50,556 nt of DNA from Candidatus Binataceae bacterium (GTDB taxonomy: Bacteria > Desulfobacterota > Binatia > Binatales > Binataceae). The DNA lies in the NCBI GenBank assembly GCA_030038355.1, contig JASHPB010000306.1, positions 1-50,556 on the forward strand, given 5' to 3'. A program made the translations under genes and the position numbers. Of this stretch, positions 7,729 through 16,170 are shown piece after piece. Every line of letters starts with the position of its first letter. Within the stretch, counting starts at the first letter, position 1. The notes beneath the pieces were generated by a model. That model had not been told where the DNA came from, did no database searches, and saw only the letters and a program-made list of their open reading frames with translations.

Positions 7729-9804
7729 GTGGTGATCAAAAGGCGTCTCGGTGCATCGCTCAGGGCGCTCCGCGCGTCAACCGCCCTGATTATAATAGCT
7801 ACTGTCTTCACGTGCATATTCGGCACTGGCCCGCTCTCGAGTGCATGGGCGAAGCAAAAGGGCCTGCTGCAGATCGGCTTCACCGGAACGATCACTGCGA
7901 GCTCGGGCACGCCGCAGCGTTTCAAGAACTTTTACCTCAATATCCAAGAGGTGCGCGTCAACGCCAATGCGGCTGCCGCCGGAAACGGCGGCGGATGGCA
8001 AGAGATCGTCGTGCCGCAGGGCGTCGCGCAGCAGGGGGCGGGCAAGCCCGCCGATCTGCAGATCGATCTCAACAACCTGCAGAACCAGCCGGTGCTCTTC
8101 AATGCTGGCCAGATCAGGAGGAACACCTACAAGCAGGTCCAAGTTTTTCTTGATACGAAGCATCCGGGGTCGATCGTGCCGCTCTGTCCGCCCGCGGGCG
8201 CGGGCGGGCTCGAAGGATGCGCCCCCTATCCAATCACCTTGCAAAACGTTAACGGCCTCATCGCGCCGCTCTCGCCCAGCGTCTCGGTCGGCCATTTCAC
8301 GATGAGCACGCTACTAATCAACCTCAGTGCGACGGTAATCAGCGCGCCGCGAGCACCCGGCCAAAACTACACGGTGAACGTGGTGGTGACTCCGGCGCCG
8401 GCGCAGCAGGGGATGGGCCTTATCAGCGGAAACATCGGAGGCACCAACGGAATCAGCCCCAACGTGCGGCGGATACGCACGCTCTCGGTAACCGCAGAGG
8501 AAGCCGGCACCAATGTCCAGGTCTCATCCTCGCCGGTGATCAACGGCAATTTCCAAATCCAGCTGCCCGCCGCAGCTAACACCGGAACGCTTTACGATTT
8601 GTATTCTGTGGGCGGCGGAACCAGTTTTTCCGCTGAACGGTTGCCGCCGGTGTTCCCCGGCACGAACACCATCCCCAACTTCATTGTCGACACGGGCCTT
8701 CAGCTCGGAACCATCTCCGGCAACATCACCGATGCCTGCACGAAACTCCCAATCACCGGCGCCACGGTGCAGATTTTGATTCCGCCGCAAGGCTCGAACG
8801 TCAGCTGCTCGAGCGCCGCAACCGCGGGACAATGCGTGAGCGTGGCGACCGCCTCGACCGACAATACCGGGCACTTCCCGCTAACCGGCCAACCCAGAGA
8901 TCCCGCGCCGTTCAACAATATCCCGATACCGCCGGCGGGCTCGGCCTACGCGCTCGAGGTCTCGGCTCCCGGTTACGACACGATGTTTACGACCGGCACA
9001 CCGACAGTGCCCCCCGTCTTTAAGACGGTGTTGAATGGCGGCACCTGTGCCACGTCCGGCGGTGGATGCGATTTCGCGCTCACCTCGGGCCAGATCGCCG
9101 GCATGGTCAACTTGACTGCAGCGCCGGGTAGCAGCGAGACCGTGCTGGTGCAGGTCTTCGCCGAGGAAGCAGGAACCCAAAACGTCGTGGCCGCGCTTCC
9201 ACGACCGCTGATCTTCCGCAACGCGACGGACAGTCTGCCGTTCACGATGACCGTTCCATCGGGGCCGGCGGCCTTCGATTTCTACGCGACGGCGATCGAT
9301 CTCTACACCAACATCACCGATCCCTACACCGGCCATACAATCCTCGTGCAGTCCAACGTTCCCGGCTTCAACGGAACGCCGTCATGCACTCCAGTTACCC
9401 CCGCGGCGGTGCCGTTCGAGCAGAGCATGGATTGCACCGGTCACGGCAGTATCGCCGGCACGTTCGTCAACCCGACCGCGGGCACGACCGCGGTCCTGAT
9501 GAAGGACGGAGTTCAGATTATGAACTCCGCAGTTGGACCAATCCTGCCGCTCGGCACCAACCCGCCAAATCCAACCTTTGCGTTCTGCGCGCCGGGCGAT
9601 AGCTACTCGATTCAGCGCTTGAACGTAACTAATCCTCCCGCCGGGACGGCTCCCGTGGAGACGCCAACACCGGTTCCGGTCGGCACGCCGACCATGACTA
9701 CGATCCCGCTTGCGTCGCCGACGTCGACGCCGTGCCCAACGACTTGCTCGAGCAATGGCGGATGCCCGGGCGTATGTAATGGCGTAGTCGCGAACCCGCT
9801 GTGA
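7729..9804 (+). CDS. Large exported protein, DUF4382-like plus Cna/CarboxypepD-like domain, Cys-rich C-terminal tail (paralog 1)
   Basis: This is a 691-residue secreted protein. The start is GTG 7729 (GTG 7732 is equally possible), with GGA upstream. A long signal peptide ends near residue 41 (SSAWA). Residues about 46-230 resemble DUF4382-type beta domains (IGFTGTITASSGTPQRFKNF, NFYLNIQEVRVNA, NTYKQVQVFLDTKHPGSIVP). Residues about 325-445 look like a carboxypeptidase-regulatory-like fold (GTISGNITDACTKLPITGAT, SAYALEVSAPGYDTMF). A further beta region follows (DPYTGHTILVQ), then a Pro/Thr linker (ETPTPVPVGTPTMTTIPLA) and a terminal CPTTC...CPGVC motif. Paired cysteines suggest disulfides. It is paralogous along its whole length to the next gene, 22 bases downstream. 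Its function is unknown; a surface adhesin or matrix protein is the most natural inference. Confidence 0.85.
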   Translation: MVIKRRLGASLRALRASTALIIIATVFTCIFGTGPLSSAWAKQKGLLQIGFTGTITASSGTPQRFKNFYLNIQEVRVNANAAAAGNGGGWQEIVVPQGVAQQGAGKPADLQIDLNNLQNQPVLFNAGQIRRNTYKQVQVFLDTKHPGSIVPLCPPAGAGGLEGCAPYPITLQNVNGLIAPLSPSVSVGHFTMSTLLINLSATVISAPRAPGQNYTVNVVVTPAPAQQGMGLISGNIGGTNGISPNVRRIRTLSVTAEEAGTNVQVSSSPVINGNFQIQLPAAANTGTLYDLYSVGGGTSFSAERLPPVFPGTNTIPNFIVDTGLQLGTISGNITDACTKLPITGATVQILIPPQGSNVSCSSAATAGQCVSVATASTDNTGHFPLTGQPRDPAPFNNIPIPPAGSAYALEVSAPGYDTMFTTGTPTVPPVFKTVLNGGTCATSGGGCDFALTSGQIAGMVNLTAAPGSSETVLVQVFAEEAGTQNVVAALPRPLIFRNATDSLPFTMTVPSGPAAFDFYATAIDLYTNITDPYTGHTILVQSNVPGFNGTPSCTPVTPAAVPFEQSMDCTGHGSIAGTFVNPTAGTTAVLMKDGVQIMNSAVGPILPLGTNPPNPTFAFCAPGDSYSIQRLNVTNPPAGTAPVETPTPVPVGTPTMTTIPLASPTSTPCPTTCSSNGGCPGVCNGVVANPL

Positions 9805-9826
9805 TCGCGTGAAAGCCTAATTGCCG

Positions 9827-11878
9827 ATGAATCTAAACAAAACTGTTGCAGTGATTCTGCTCCTCGGCGTGCTCGCCATCGTCGCCGCGAATTGCGGCGG
9901 TAACGGTAGCAGCGCCATTCCGAGCGCCGTTCCCGACGACGATATCGAAATTGCTCTTACCGGTTCGATATCGTTCGGCAACGGCGTTCCGGCACAGCGC
10001 TTTCGCAACGTCTTCCTCAACATCACCAACGTCCTTCTCAATCAGAAGAAAGATGCGATCCCCTCGAACAAGAAATGGCGGCCGGTAGGAGTGCCGAGTC
10101 CCCTGCCGACGGGCAGTCCGGCGGGCGCGTTCCAGCTCGATCTGAATAGCGTGGTCACCGCTCCGGTCGTCTACAACACGACTATTGTCCAGGACGGCCA
10201 CTACAAAACCCTGCAGCTTCAGTTCGATACCGGTGCGCCCGGAAGTATCGTGCCGATCTGCACCAGCGGCCCGATCGAGGGATGCGCCGCGTATCCGATC
10301 CAGTTTCAGACGCCGCCGAACCTGATTCTGCCGCTCAATCCGGCGCTCCAAGTTAATGCCACGGCGCACGCCAACATTGCGATCAACCTCGCGTTAACCG
10401 TTGTCGGCACGCCGAGTGTGACCGGCGGCGCATACACGGTGACTCTTACTCCAACACTGGTGCAGCCCGCGCCCATCGAGGCCATCGTCACCGGCACGAC
10501 CAACGCAACCTCGAGCAGCGGCACGTCGGCGAAGAAGGGCAACCAGCTCCACGCCACCGCCGAAATCGCCGGAACAAACACCACGGTAGCGGACCTGACG
10601 GTGACTAAAGGGCAGTTCGTCCTGGGACTGCCGGCACCGTCTGATATCGGCGCTCTGTACGACGTTACAATCTCGGGTGGCGATGTGGCGTTCGGCGCCT
10701 TACGCCTTCCCGCCCTGTTCCCCAATCAGCCGTTTTCTACGACGCTCAATGTGGCGAGCGACCAGACGGTCGCCGCAATTACGGGCACCATTTCCGATGC
10801 GTGCACCGGCACTGGAATACCCGGCGCAACCGTCCAGATATTGGTGCCGCCTTCGAACTCGACGAATGTCGATTGCACTTCGACGCCGGCGCAGTGCATC
10901 AGCGTCATATCCGCTACTACTGATAATGCCGGGAACTATCCGTTACCGTCGCAGATCAAAAACGGAGTGATTCCGTTTCAGAACCTTCCCGTTCCGGCCA
11001 AGGGAATCGATACTCCGTATACGCTGGAGATTTCGGCAACCGGCTACGACACTATCTATAAGACTGGAATTCCAAGCGCCCTCGTCGACAGCGTCGGCGG
11101 GAACTGCGGAAGCAAGGGCAGCGCTGAGCCATGCAATTTCTCGCTGACCTCGGGTCAGATCGCAGGCCAGGTGGTGCTCACCGGCGCGCCGCCTCCGGGC
11201 CAGACTGTCTCGGTCGAAGTGTTCGCCGAGGACACCGGCACCAGCAACCTCGTGGCGATGTTGCCGGCGCCGCTGGTCTTCACCAATCCGACGTCCAGTC
11301 AGTCGTTCACACTGATCGTTCCCTCAGGACCGGCGACGCTCGATCTCTATGCTGTGGCAACCGACACCTTCAACGGTGCTGCCGATCCATACACCGGTCA
11401 CACGATTCTCGTGCAGCAAGGCGTTCCCGGCTTTAACGGCACGCCAAACTGCTCTCCGGTCACGCCGGCCACCGAACCGTTCACCGGGGATATGGATTGC
11501 GTCGGCCACGGCAGCGTCGCGGGCACGTTCAGCGCGCCGACCAGTGGAACGTCAGCCGTGCTGTCCAAAAACGGCGTGCAATTGTTTACGGCGGGCGTGG
11601 GCCCGACGCTTGATCTGGGCGGCGATACCGGACCGACCTACGCGATCTGCGCACCACCCGATAACTACGATATTCAAGCCTTTGCCGTAACCAATCCCGC
11701 GCCCAGCATGACCCCCATCGAAACCCCAACGCCGCTGCCGATCGGGACGCCAACTCCGGTCACGGTTCCCGCACCCACCGCCACGGCAACCAACTGTCCG
11801 ACGACTTGCACCAACACGATGGGCAGCTGCCCCGGCAACTGCGCTGGCACGATTCCAGCCCCGCTGCAGGGTCCCTAG
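9827..11878 (+). CDS. Large exported protein, paralog 2 of the same family
   Basis: This 683-residue protein starts at ATG 9827 (a TTG two codons earlier is an alternative). It is full-length paralogous to the preceding gene: RFRNVFLNITNVLLN, GSIVPICTSGPIEGCAAYPI, ITGTISDACTGTGIPGATVQ, TPYTLEISATGYDTIY, NFSLTSGQIAGQV, DPYTGHTILVQ, GFNGTPNCSPVTPATEPF and the tail IETPTPLPIGTPTPVTVP then CPTTC...CPGNC. The N-terminus is hydrophobic and ends VAANCGGNGSS. That looks like a lipobox, but Asn at -1 is unusual, so lipidation is uncertain. It lacks the long Ala/Gly loop seen after residue 70 of paralog 1 and has a different loop (QKKDAIPSNKKWRP) there. Close spacing on both sides indicates one operon. 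Its function is unknown. Confidence 0.85.
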   Translation: MNLNKTVAVILLLGVLAIVAANCGGNGSSAIPSAVPDDDIEIALTGSISFGNGVPAQRFRNVFLNITNVLLNQKKDAIPSNKKWRPVGVPSPLPTGSPAGAFQLDLNSVVTAPVVYNTTIVQDGHYKTLQLQFDTGAPGSIVPICTSGPIEGCAAYPIQFQTPPNLILPLNPALQVNATAHANIAINLALTVVGTPSVTGGAYTVTLTPTLVQPAPIEAIVTGTTNATSSSGTSAKKGNQLHATAEIAGTNTTVADLTVTKGQFVLGLPAPSDIGALYDVTISGGDVAFGALRLPALFPNQPFSTTLNVASDQTVAAITGTISDACTGTGIPGATVQILVPPSNSTNVDCTSTPAQCISVISATTDNAGNYPLPSQIKNGVIPFQNLPVPAKGIDTPYTLEISATGYDTIYKTGIPSALVDSVGGNCGSKGSAEPCNFSLTSGQIAGQVVLTGAPPPGQTVSVEVFAEDTGTSNLVAMLPAPLVFTNPTSSQSFTLIVPSGPATLDLYAVATDTFNGAADPYTGHTILVQQGVPGFNGTPNCSPVTPATEPFTGDMDCVGHGSVAGTFSAPTSGTSAVLSKNGVQLFTAGVGPTLDLGGDTGPTYAICAPPDNYDIQAFAVTNPAPSMTPIETPTPLPIGTPTPVTVPAPTATATNCPTTCTNTMGSCPGNCAGTIPAPLQGP

Positions 11879-11890
11879 AGAGCAAGCAAA

Positions 11891-12553
11891 ATGAAGCAGA
11901 ACAGAGTCACCCTAGCGATCATTTCGGCCGCAATCGCGATCAGCGGTGCGGCCTGCCAGAACAGCCTCGGTGGATTTTCAGGATCGGTCGGCAATACGCC
12001 GCCCGTCACGCCCGAGACCAGCTACAAGGTGCTCGGCAATGTCGGCGCGCCGTTTACCGCGCTGGTCTCCGACGCTCGAATGTCGTGGGTCGTCCAGGGC
12101 GCTGCACCGCTCAGCATCGCGATCGTCAATGTTCAGACGCCGTCGCGGATCGCGGTGACTAAACTGATTGGCGACAATTCCTTGATGAGCATCGAGATCA
12201 TCAACGGCTCGAGCGTGCAAGATCTCGGATCGACGACCCAGCCGTTCGGCACCGCCTCGGCACAGACGGGCGGCACCGTGTTCGCGATCGCTTCCGCCGC
12301 AAATCCCGATGTCGAGGTCAACGTCACCGGTCCGGTGGGCGAACATTTCAGCGGACTTATCGAAGACCAGGCGATCGCGTTCACCAGCGAGGATTTCGCC
12401 CCCGCCGTCTATCTGTTCGACAGCCCGAGCGGCAAGGTTACCGCGCAGTTTTTCCAGGATCAGAACCGGGGCGGAATCGTCGCTAACATGACCCTCAATG
12501 GACAAGTCGTCGCGAACGGTGTCGGCGGTCCATCGATCGTCCTTCAGGAATAG
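11891..12553 (+). CDS. Lipoprotein, unknown function (third gene of exported operon)
   Basis: This 220-residue protein begins MKQNRVTLAIISAAIAISGA and has a perfect lipobox SGAAC (Cys at about residue 22), so it should be a lipid-anchored envelope protein. The mature part has a short Gly/Ser/Pro linker and then beta-rich sequence with no cysteine (KVLGNVGAPFTALVSDARMS, GGTVFAIASAANPDVEVNVT, GKVTAQFFQDQNRGGIVANM). It starts 12 bases after the stop of paralog 2 and is surely co-transcribed. I do not recognise a family. A role as anchor or assembly partner for the two larger proteins is inference from position only. No further gene follows for 200 bases. Confidence 0.82.
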   Translation: MKQNRVTLAIISAAIAISGAACQNSLGGFSGSVGNTPPVTPETSYKVLGNVGAPFTALVSDARMSWVVQGAAPLSIAIVNVQTPSRIAVTKLIGDNSLMSIEIINGSSVQDLGSTTQPFGTASAQTGGTVFAIASAANPDVEVNVTGPVGEHFSGLIEDQAIAFTSEDFAPAVYLFDSPSGKVTAQFFQDQNRGGIVANMTLNGQVVANGVGGPSIVLQE

Positions 12554-12582
12554 TATCGCCGTCCACCCACAGCACTCATTGG

Positions 12583-12629
12583 TTGAACGAATCGGCTCAG
12601 TTAGTTCAGTCGACAGAGCGATCGTTCAA
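12583..12629. repeat. Inverted repeat, possible hairpin after the exported operon
   Basis: TTGAACGA (12583-12590) and TCGTTCAA (12622-12629) are perfect inverted arms. Inside them GCTC (12595-12598) pairs with GAGC (12616-12619), making a two-part stem. The element lies between the lipoprotein stop and the membrane fusion protein start. It could end the upstream operon, though there is no T-run, or act as a protein site. The rest of 12554-12752 shows no gene. Confidence 0.4.
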
Positions 12630-12752
12630 TGAAATCGAGTCACCGCCCGTTCCCAGATTGACAGCCTGCCCTCTTCGCTCATACTTTGCGACTAGTCAGG
12701 TGAACGCAGCAGCGCGAGGTTTTTCCGCGATACCCAGAACGTCCTGTTCAGT

Positions 12753-13967
12753 ATGAATTCCAGGCTTGTACGCCGGGCGCTGACCGCGATTGTGCTGATT
12801 GCACTGATCGCCGCAACTATCCCCGGTTATCATTACTACGAATATTTCGAGAGCCACGTCAGCACCGATGACGCCTACGTCGATGGCACCGTGGCGCTCG
12901 TCTCGTCGCGCGTCGCCGGTACCGTGACCGACCTCTACGTCGAGGACAACTGGATGGTGAAAGAAGGGCAGCTATTGCTGACCCTCGATTCGCGCGATTT
13001 CGACGTGCGCGTGCAGCAGGCCAAGGCGCAACTCGATCGCGCACGCCAATCTGTAGATGAACTGGTCGCCGAGGTGCAGGCGGCGCGGTCCGGCGTCGAG
13101 CTCGCCCAGTCGCAGTATCGGCAGGCCAGAATCGATTACGATCGCGCGGTCCAGTTGAAGAACCAGGGCGTGGTCTCGAGTGAGTATTACGATCAGGCAA
13201 ACACGGGCCTCAAAATCGCCGCCGCCGACCAGGCCCTGGCCGAGCATCAGTTCACCCAGGCCGAGGCGGCGCTGGGCGGACCCTTGGAAGATCACTCGCG
13301 CTACGATCGTCCGGTCGTGGTGCAAGCCGAGGCGGCTCTGAAGGCTGCCGAGCTCGATGAGAGCTACACCAAGATCACCGCGCCGTTCACCGGCATCGTG
13401 ACGCACAAGTCAGCGCACGTCGGTAATCGGATCCAGGTCGGCGAGCCTCTGCTCGCCATCGTGCCGCTCGGCAAACTCTACATTACGGCGAATTTCAAGG
13501 AGACCCAGCTTACCGATGTCCGCGTCGGCCAGCACGCGACGGTCGAGGCAGATATCTATCCAGGCTACGTTTATAGCGGCCACGTCGATTCAATCAGCAT
13601 GGGGACCGGCGCGGCCTTCTCGCTCCTCCCGCCCGAGAATGCGACCGGCAACTGGGTCAAGGTTGTGCAGCGCGTACCGGTGAAGATCGTGATCGACGGC
13701 CCGATTCCAGAGGACAAACCACTCCGTCTTGGTCTCTCAGTCGAAGTCGCGATCGATATCAGCGACACGCGCGGACCGCTGCTGACCTCGATCGTGCAGG
13801 GGCACTACCAGAAAGGTGCGGAGACGATGCCGAACGAATCGCTGCCGGTCGCGCCGATCCCAAACGTTAGCCCCGGCGCTCAGCCAAGCGCATCGGACGG
13901 CCAGCCGCGGCTCTTCAATCGGCTCAATCACCTCTTCCATCACGACGATAATTCCGCCGCGCAGTAG
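12753..13967 (+). CDS. EmrA/HlyD-type membrane fusion protein
   Basis: This is a 404-residue periplasmic adaptor. It has one N-terminal transmembrane helix (about 9-25: LTAIVLIALIAATIPGY) followed by the EmrA signature STDDAYVDGTVALVSSRVAG (about 37-56), where the first lipoyl-like half begins. A coiled-coil hairpin (about 85-170, rich in Gln/Ala/Arg), the second lipoyl half and beta-barrel (KITAPFTGIVTHKSAHVGNR, YITANFKETQLTDVRVGQHA) and the EmrA-like GNWVKVVQRVPVKI follow. A 60-residue Pro/Ser/Ala tail ending NRLNHLFHHDDNSAAQ is unusual for the family. EmrA normally pairs with an adjacent EmrB MFS pump, but none is here, and the next gene is a phosphotransferase. It may serve a pump encoded elsewhere. 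Confidence 0.9.
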   Translation: MNSRLVRRALTAIVLIALIAATIPGYHYYEYFESHVSTDDAYVDGTVALVSSRVAGTVTDLYVEDNWMVKEGQLLLTLDSRDFDVRVQQAKAQLDRARQSVDELVAEVQAARSGVELAQSQYRQARIDYDRAVQLKNQGVVSSEYYDQANTGLKIAAADQALAEHQFTQAEAALGGPLEDHSRYDRPVVVQAEAALKAAELDESYTKITAPFTGIVTHKSAHVGNRIQVGEPLLAIVPLGKLYITANFKETQLTDVRVGQHATVEADIYPGYVYSGHVDSISMGTGAAFSLLPPENATGNWVKVVQRVPVKIVIDGPIPEDKPLRLGLSVEVAIDISDTRGPLLTSIVQGHYQKGAETMPNESLPVAPIPNVSPGAQPSASDGQPRLFNRLNHLFHHDDNSAAQ

Positions 13968-14220
13968 AATACGCTCGCGCTGACGCACCGCCGCCGGCGC
14001 GCTGCAAAATTGAGTGCCTCACATTTTGATTCTTGACTAACTGTGCTGGGGAAGGTGATACGCGCGAGTTACTTGTCCGGCATCATCCGTCAACACCGCA
14101 CGTACCTGCCAAGTTCGATTAGATACGCTCGCGCGAGCAAGGTGACACGCATGTCAGGTGGAATTGCTCATTCGCCCGGCGTGTAATATTTTTGTTCACG
14201 CCGCAGGGGTTCGAACTTCG
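13968..14220. other. Intergenic region with short GC-rich repeats
   Basis: No gene is visible. ATACGCTCGCGC occurs twice in direct orientation (13969-13980 and 14123-14134). The second copy extends into a perfect 12-base palindrome GCTCGCGCGAGC (14127-14138). A related GATACGCGCGAG lies between them near 14057. These could be regulatory sites for the downstream phosphotransferase or simple composition effects. A possible upstream GTG start for that gene (14158) lies here. Confidence 0.4.
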
Positions 14221-15300
14221 ATGCTCACGCCACAGCAATTCGAACAGCAGCTCGCCGCCTGGCTTGAAACCGGCATCGCCGGCCTAAAAGTGCTCGCCAG
14301 CGGATGGGAAACCACCGTCTTCGAGTTCGTGCTGACGTCACGCTCGGCGCGCTGTCCATCGATTCCGGTCGGACTGCCGCTGGTGCTCCGCTTCTACCAG
14401 AGCTCCGATGCGCTCGAAAAAGGATCGCGCGAATTTCAGACGATCGATCACCTCGCATCAGCCCGCTTCCCCGTGCCGCGTCCGTACGCATTCGAAGCCG
14501 ATCGCGAAGTGATCGGCGCGCCCTTTTTGATCATGGAGCGGCTCACCGGCGGCCCGCTCTTCACGACCAGGAGTTTCGCGCAGGCCGTGAAGACGTTCTC
14601 ACTCGCGTTCTTCGCGTTCGTGCAAACGCAGGCGCGGATGCACAAGCTCGACGTATCGAAGAGCGGCCTCATCGAAATCCCGCGGAGCTCAGCCTCCCCC
14701 GCCGACACCGCCGATTCCTCGCTGCTCGACCGCCTGCTGAGAATTATCGACGACCGCGTCGCCAGCGGCCCTTTGCCCGGTCTCACTTCGGCAATGTCCC
14801 GGATTCGCGCCCGGCAGAATCAGTTCCGCAGCGCTCCACAATCGCTCGTCCACATGGATTATCATCCGCAGAATGTCGTGGTTAAAGGATTCAAGCTCAC
14901 GGGCGTGATCGACTGGGTGCGCACCGATATCGGCGACCGCCATCTCGATGCCGCGACCACCGCGGTGATTCTCTCGTCGTCGGCCTTCGAGCATCCACGA
15001 TGGATGCGCGACAACCTTATCGGCAACACGCTCCGCGCCACTTTCGCCTCGCTCTACGTGCCGCTCTACCATGCGATGGCGCCGATGGATCTCGAGCGCT
15101 TTCGCTACTGCCAGGCCGTCGCTGCGGTGCTCCGGCTCTCGATGATGGGCATGATGCGCGCGCGCGGCGCAGAGACCGTTGGCTTTCGTCCCGAAGCGAT
15201 CGGCGAGGTCACGCCGATGGTGGTGCGACTGCTGTCCGCCTACGCTGCCCGCAAAAGCGGCGCAGCATGCGGCGTGGACGCCGCGCCGCAGATGGCGTAG
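14221..15300 (+). CDS. APH-fold phosphotransferase
   Basis: This 359-residue protein has the aminoglycoside/choline kinase fold. Visible motifs are the N-lobe GWETTVFEFVL and LPLVLRFYQS, a linker FLIMERLTGGPLF, the catalytic Brenner motif H211-M-D213-Y-H-P-Q-N218 and the metal-binding aspartate D231 in GVIDWVRTDIG, with the usual HLDAAT after it. The substrate is unknown; members phosphorylate antibiotics, homoserine, choline or other small alcohols, and most chromosomal copies are not resistance genes. I prefer ATG 14221 (MLTPQQFEQQLAAW). A GTG at 14158 would add 21 residues of unlikely sequence. It stands alone, between the orphan membrane fusion protein and a K+ channel remnant. Confidence 0.85.
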   Translation: MLTPQQFEQQLAAWLETGIAGLKVLASGWETTVFEFVLTSRSARCPSIPVGLPLVLRFYQSSDALEKGSREFQTIDHLASARFPVPRPYAFEADREVIGAPFLIMERLTGGPLFTTRSFAQAVKTFSLAFFAFVQTQARMHKLDVSKSGLIEIPRSSASPADTADSSLLDRLLRIIDDRVASGPLPGLTSAMSRIRARQNQFRSAPQSLVHMDYHPQNVVVKGFKLTGVIDWVRTDIGDRHLDAATTAVILSSSAFEHPRWMRDNLIGNTLRATFASLYVPLYHAMAPMDLERFRYCQAVAAVLRLSMMGMMRARGAETVGFRPEAIGEVTPMVVRLLSAYAARKSGAACGVDAAPQMA

Positions 15301-15358
15301 CGCCTCGCTACCCGCGGAGCAGATCTGTCAGCAGATCGTGCCATCGTTGCTGAGCTGA

Positions 15359-16070
15359 GTTTTCGAACGCCGGCATACCATTCTGCTCGGCAACCTCAGG
15401 TTTGCGACCGAGCTGTTCAGCGTCGCCCTGATGGCGCTGATGATCGTGGCGTTGTACACGGTCGGGATCGACGAGTTAATCGGTGAGCGGACTCGACTTG
15501 TTCCTCAAAGAAAACGCAGAGGTCAATCGGCTGGATTACTTGCCGCACCGGCTCTACTTAGAAGATTGGCGCTCTTCGTCGTACCCAGTTGGCACCCTGG
15601 ACGTGATCGGATCGATCACCTGGTTTCTTTTCTTTGCCTTCGTAACCTGGACGGAGGTACGGAGCGTTCTCAAACAAAACGAGATAAATGGCGAGACGAT
15701 AGGCATGGCGATCTCCGGTCATTTAGTGGTGGGTTTAACCTGGGGGATGCTGTATGAGATTCTGGTTTCCCTCCAAACGGACAGCTTCAACCTGGGCGCA
15801 ACACCGGTCAAGAGGTTCGTCCGAGGTACAGTCTTTCTTTCCCGTCCTGGTCTATTTCAGTCTAACGACCTTGTCGACCGTGGGTTACGGTGACATCACC
15901 CCGTTAAGTTTGCAGGCCGTTATGCGGCGGTGGCTGAGGCGATCGTCGGACAGTTCTACTTGGCGATACTCTTGGCCCGCTTAGTGGGACTGCAGATGAG
16001 TCAGGCCGCCACCAAGGCTGAGAGCGAACCCCAGCCTTCGACGAAAGCAAGCATCGACGCCGGTGACTAG
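15359..16070 (+). pseudogene. Broken K+ channel (ion channel family) gene
   Basis: Reading across frames recovers a two-pore-helix channel protein. Frame 15374 gives HTILLGNLRFATELFSVALM and ALMIVALYTVGIDEL. The frame of 15483 gives GTLDVIGSITWFLFFAFVTW, INGETIGMAISGHLVVGLTW and GMLYEILVSLQTDSFNLG. The frame of 15754 gives FFPVLVYFSLTTLSTVGYGD with the selectivity filter TVGYGD at 15877-15894. The frame ending at TAG 16068-16070 gives VAEAIVGQFYLAILLARLVG followed by a Gln/Ala/Glu/Pro tail. At least three frameshifts separate these pieces (near 15480-15500, 15760-15830 and 15910-15940). No single frame makes a working channel, so this is a decayed gene, unless the sequence has local indel errors. 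The region has no other gene. Confidence 0.8.
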
Positions 16071-16170
16071 GTAATGGCCGTTATACCCATGCTTAGGATT
16101 GCCAATTAGCGAGTCGCCGCGGCAGGTGCATTCAATTGTCGTACGCGCCGCGACGATGGGCGGCGCGAAG

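Noticed and set aside
12591..12660. tRNA-like D-arm text (GGCTCAGTTAGTTCAG...GAGCG)
   Set aside because: The loop is too long, and no anticodon stem, GTTCGA T-loop or pairing acceptor ends could be found.
14206..14217. GGTTCGAACTTC resembling a tRNA T-loop
   Set aside because: No other tRNA arms lie upstream, and it sits just before a protein start.
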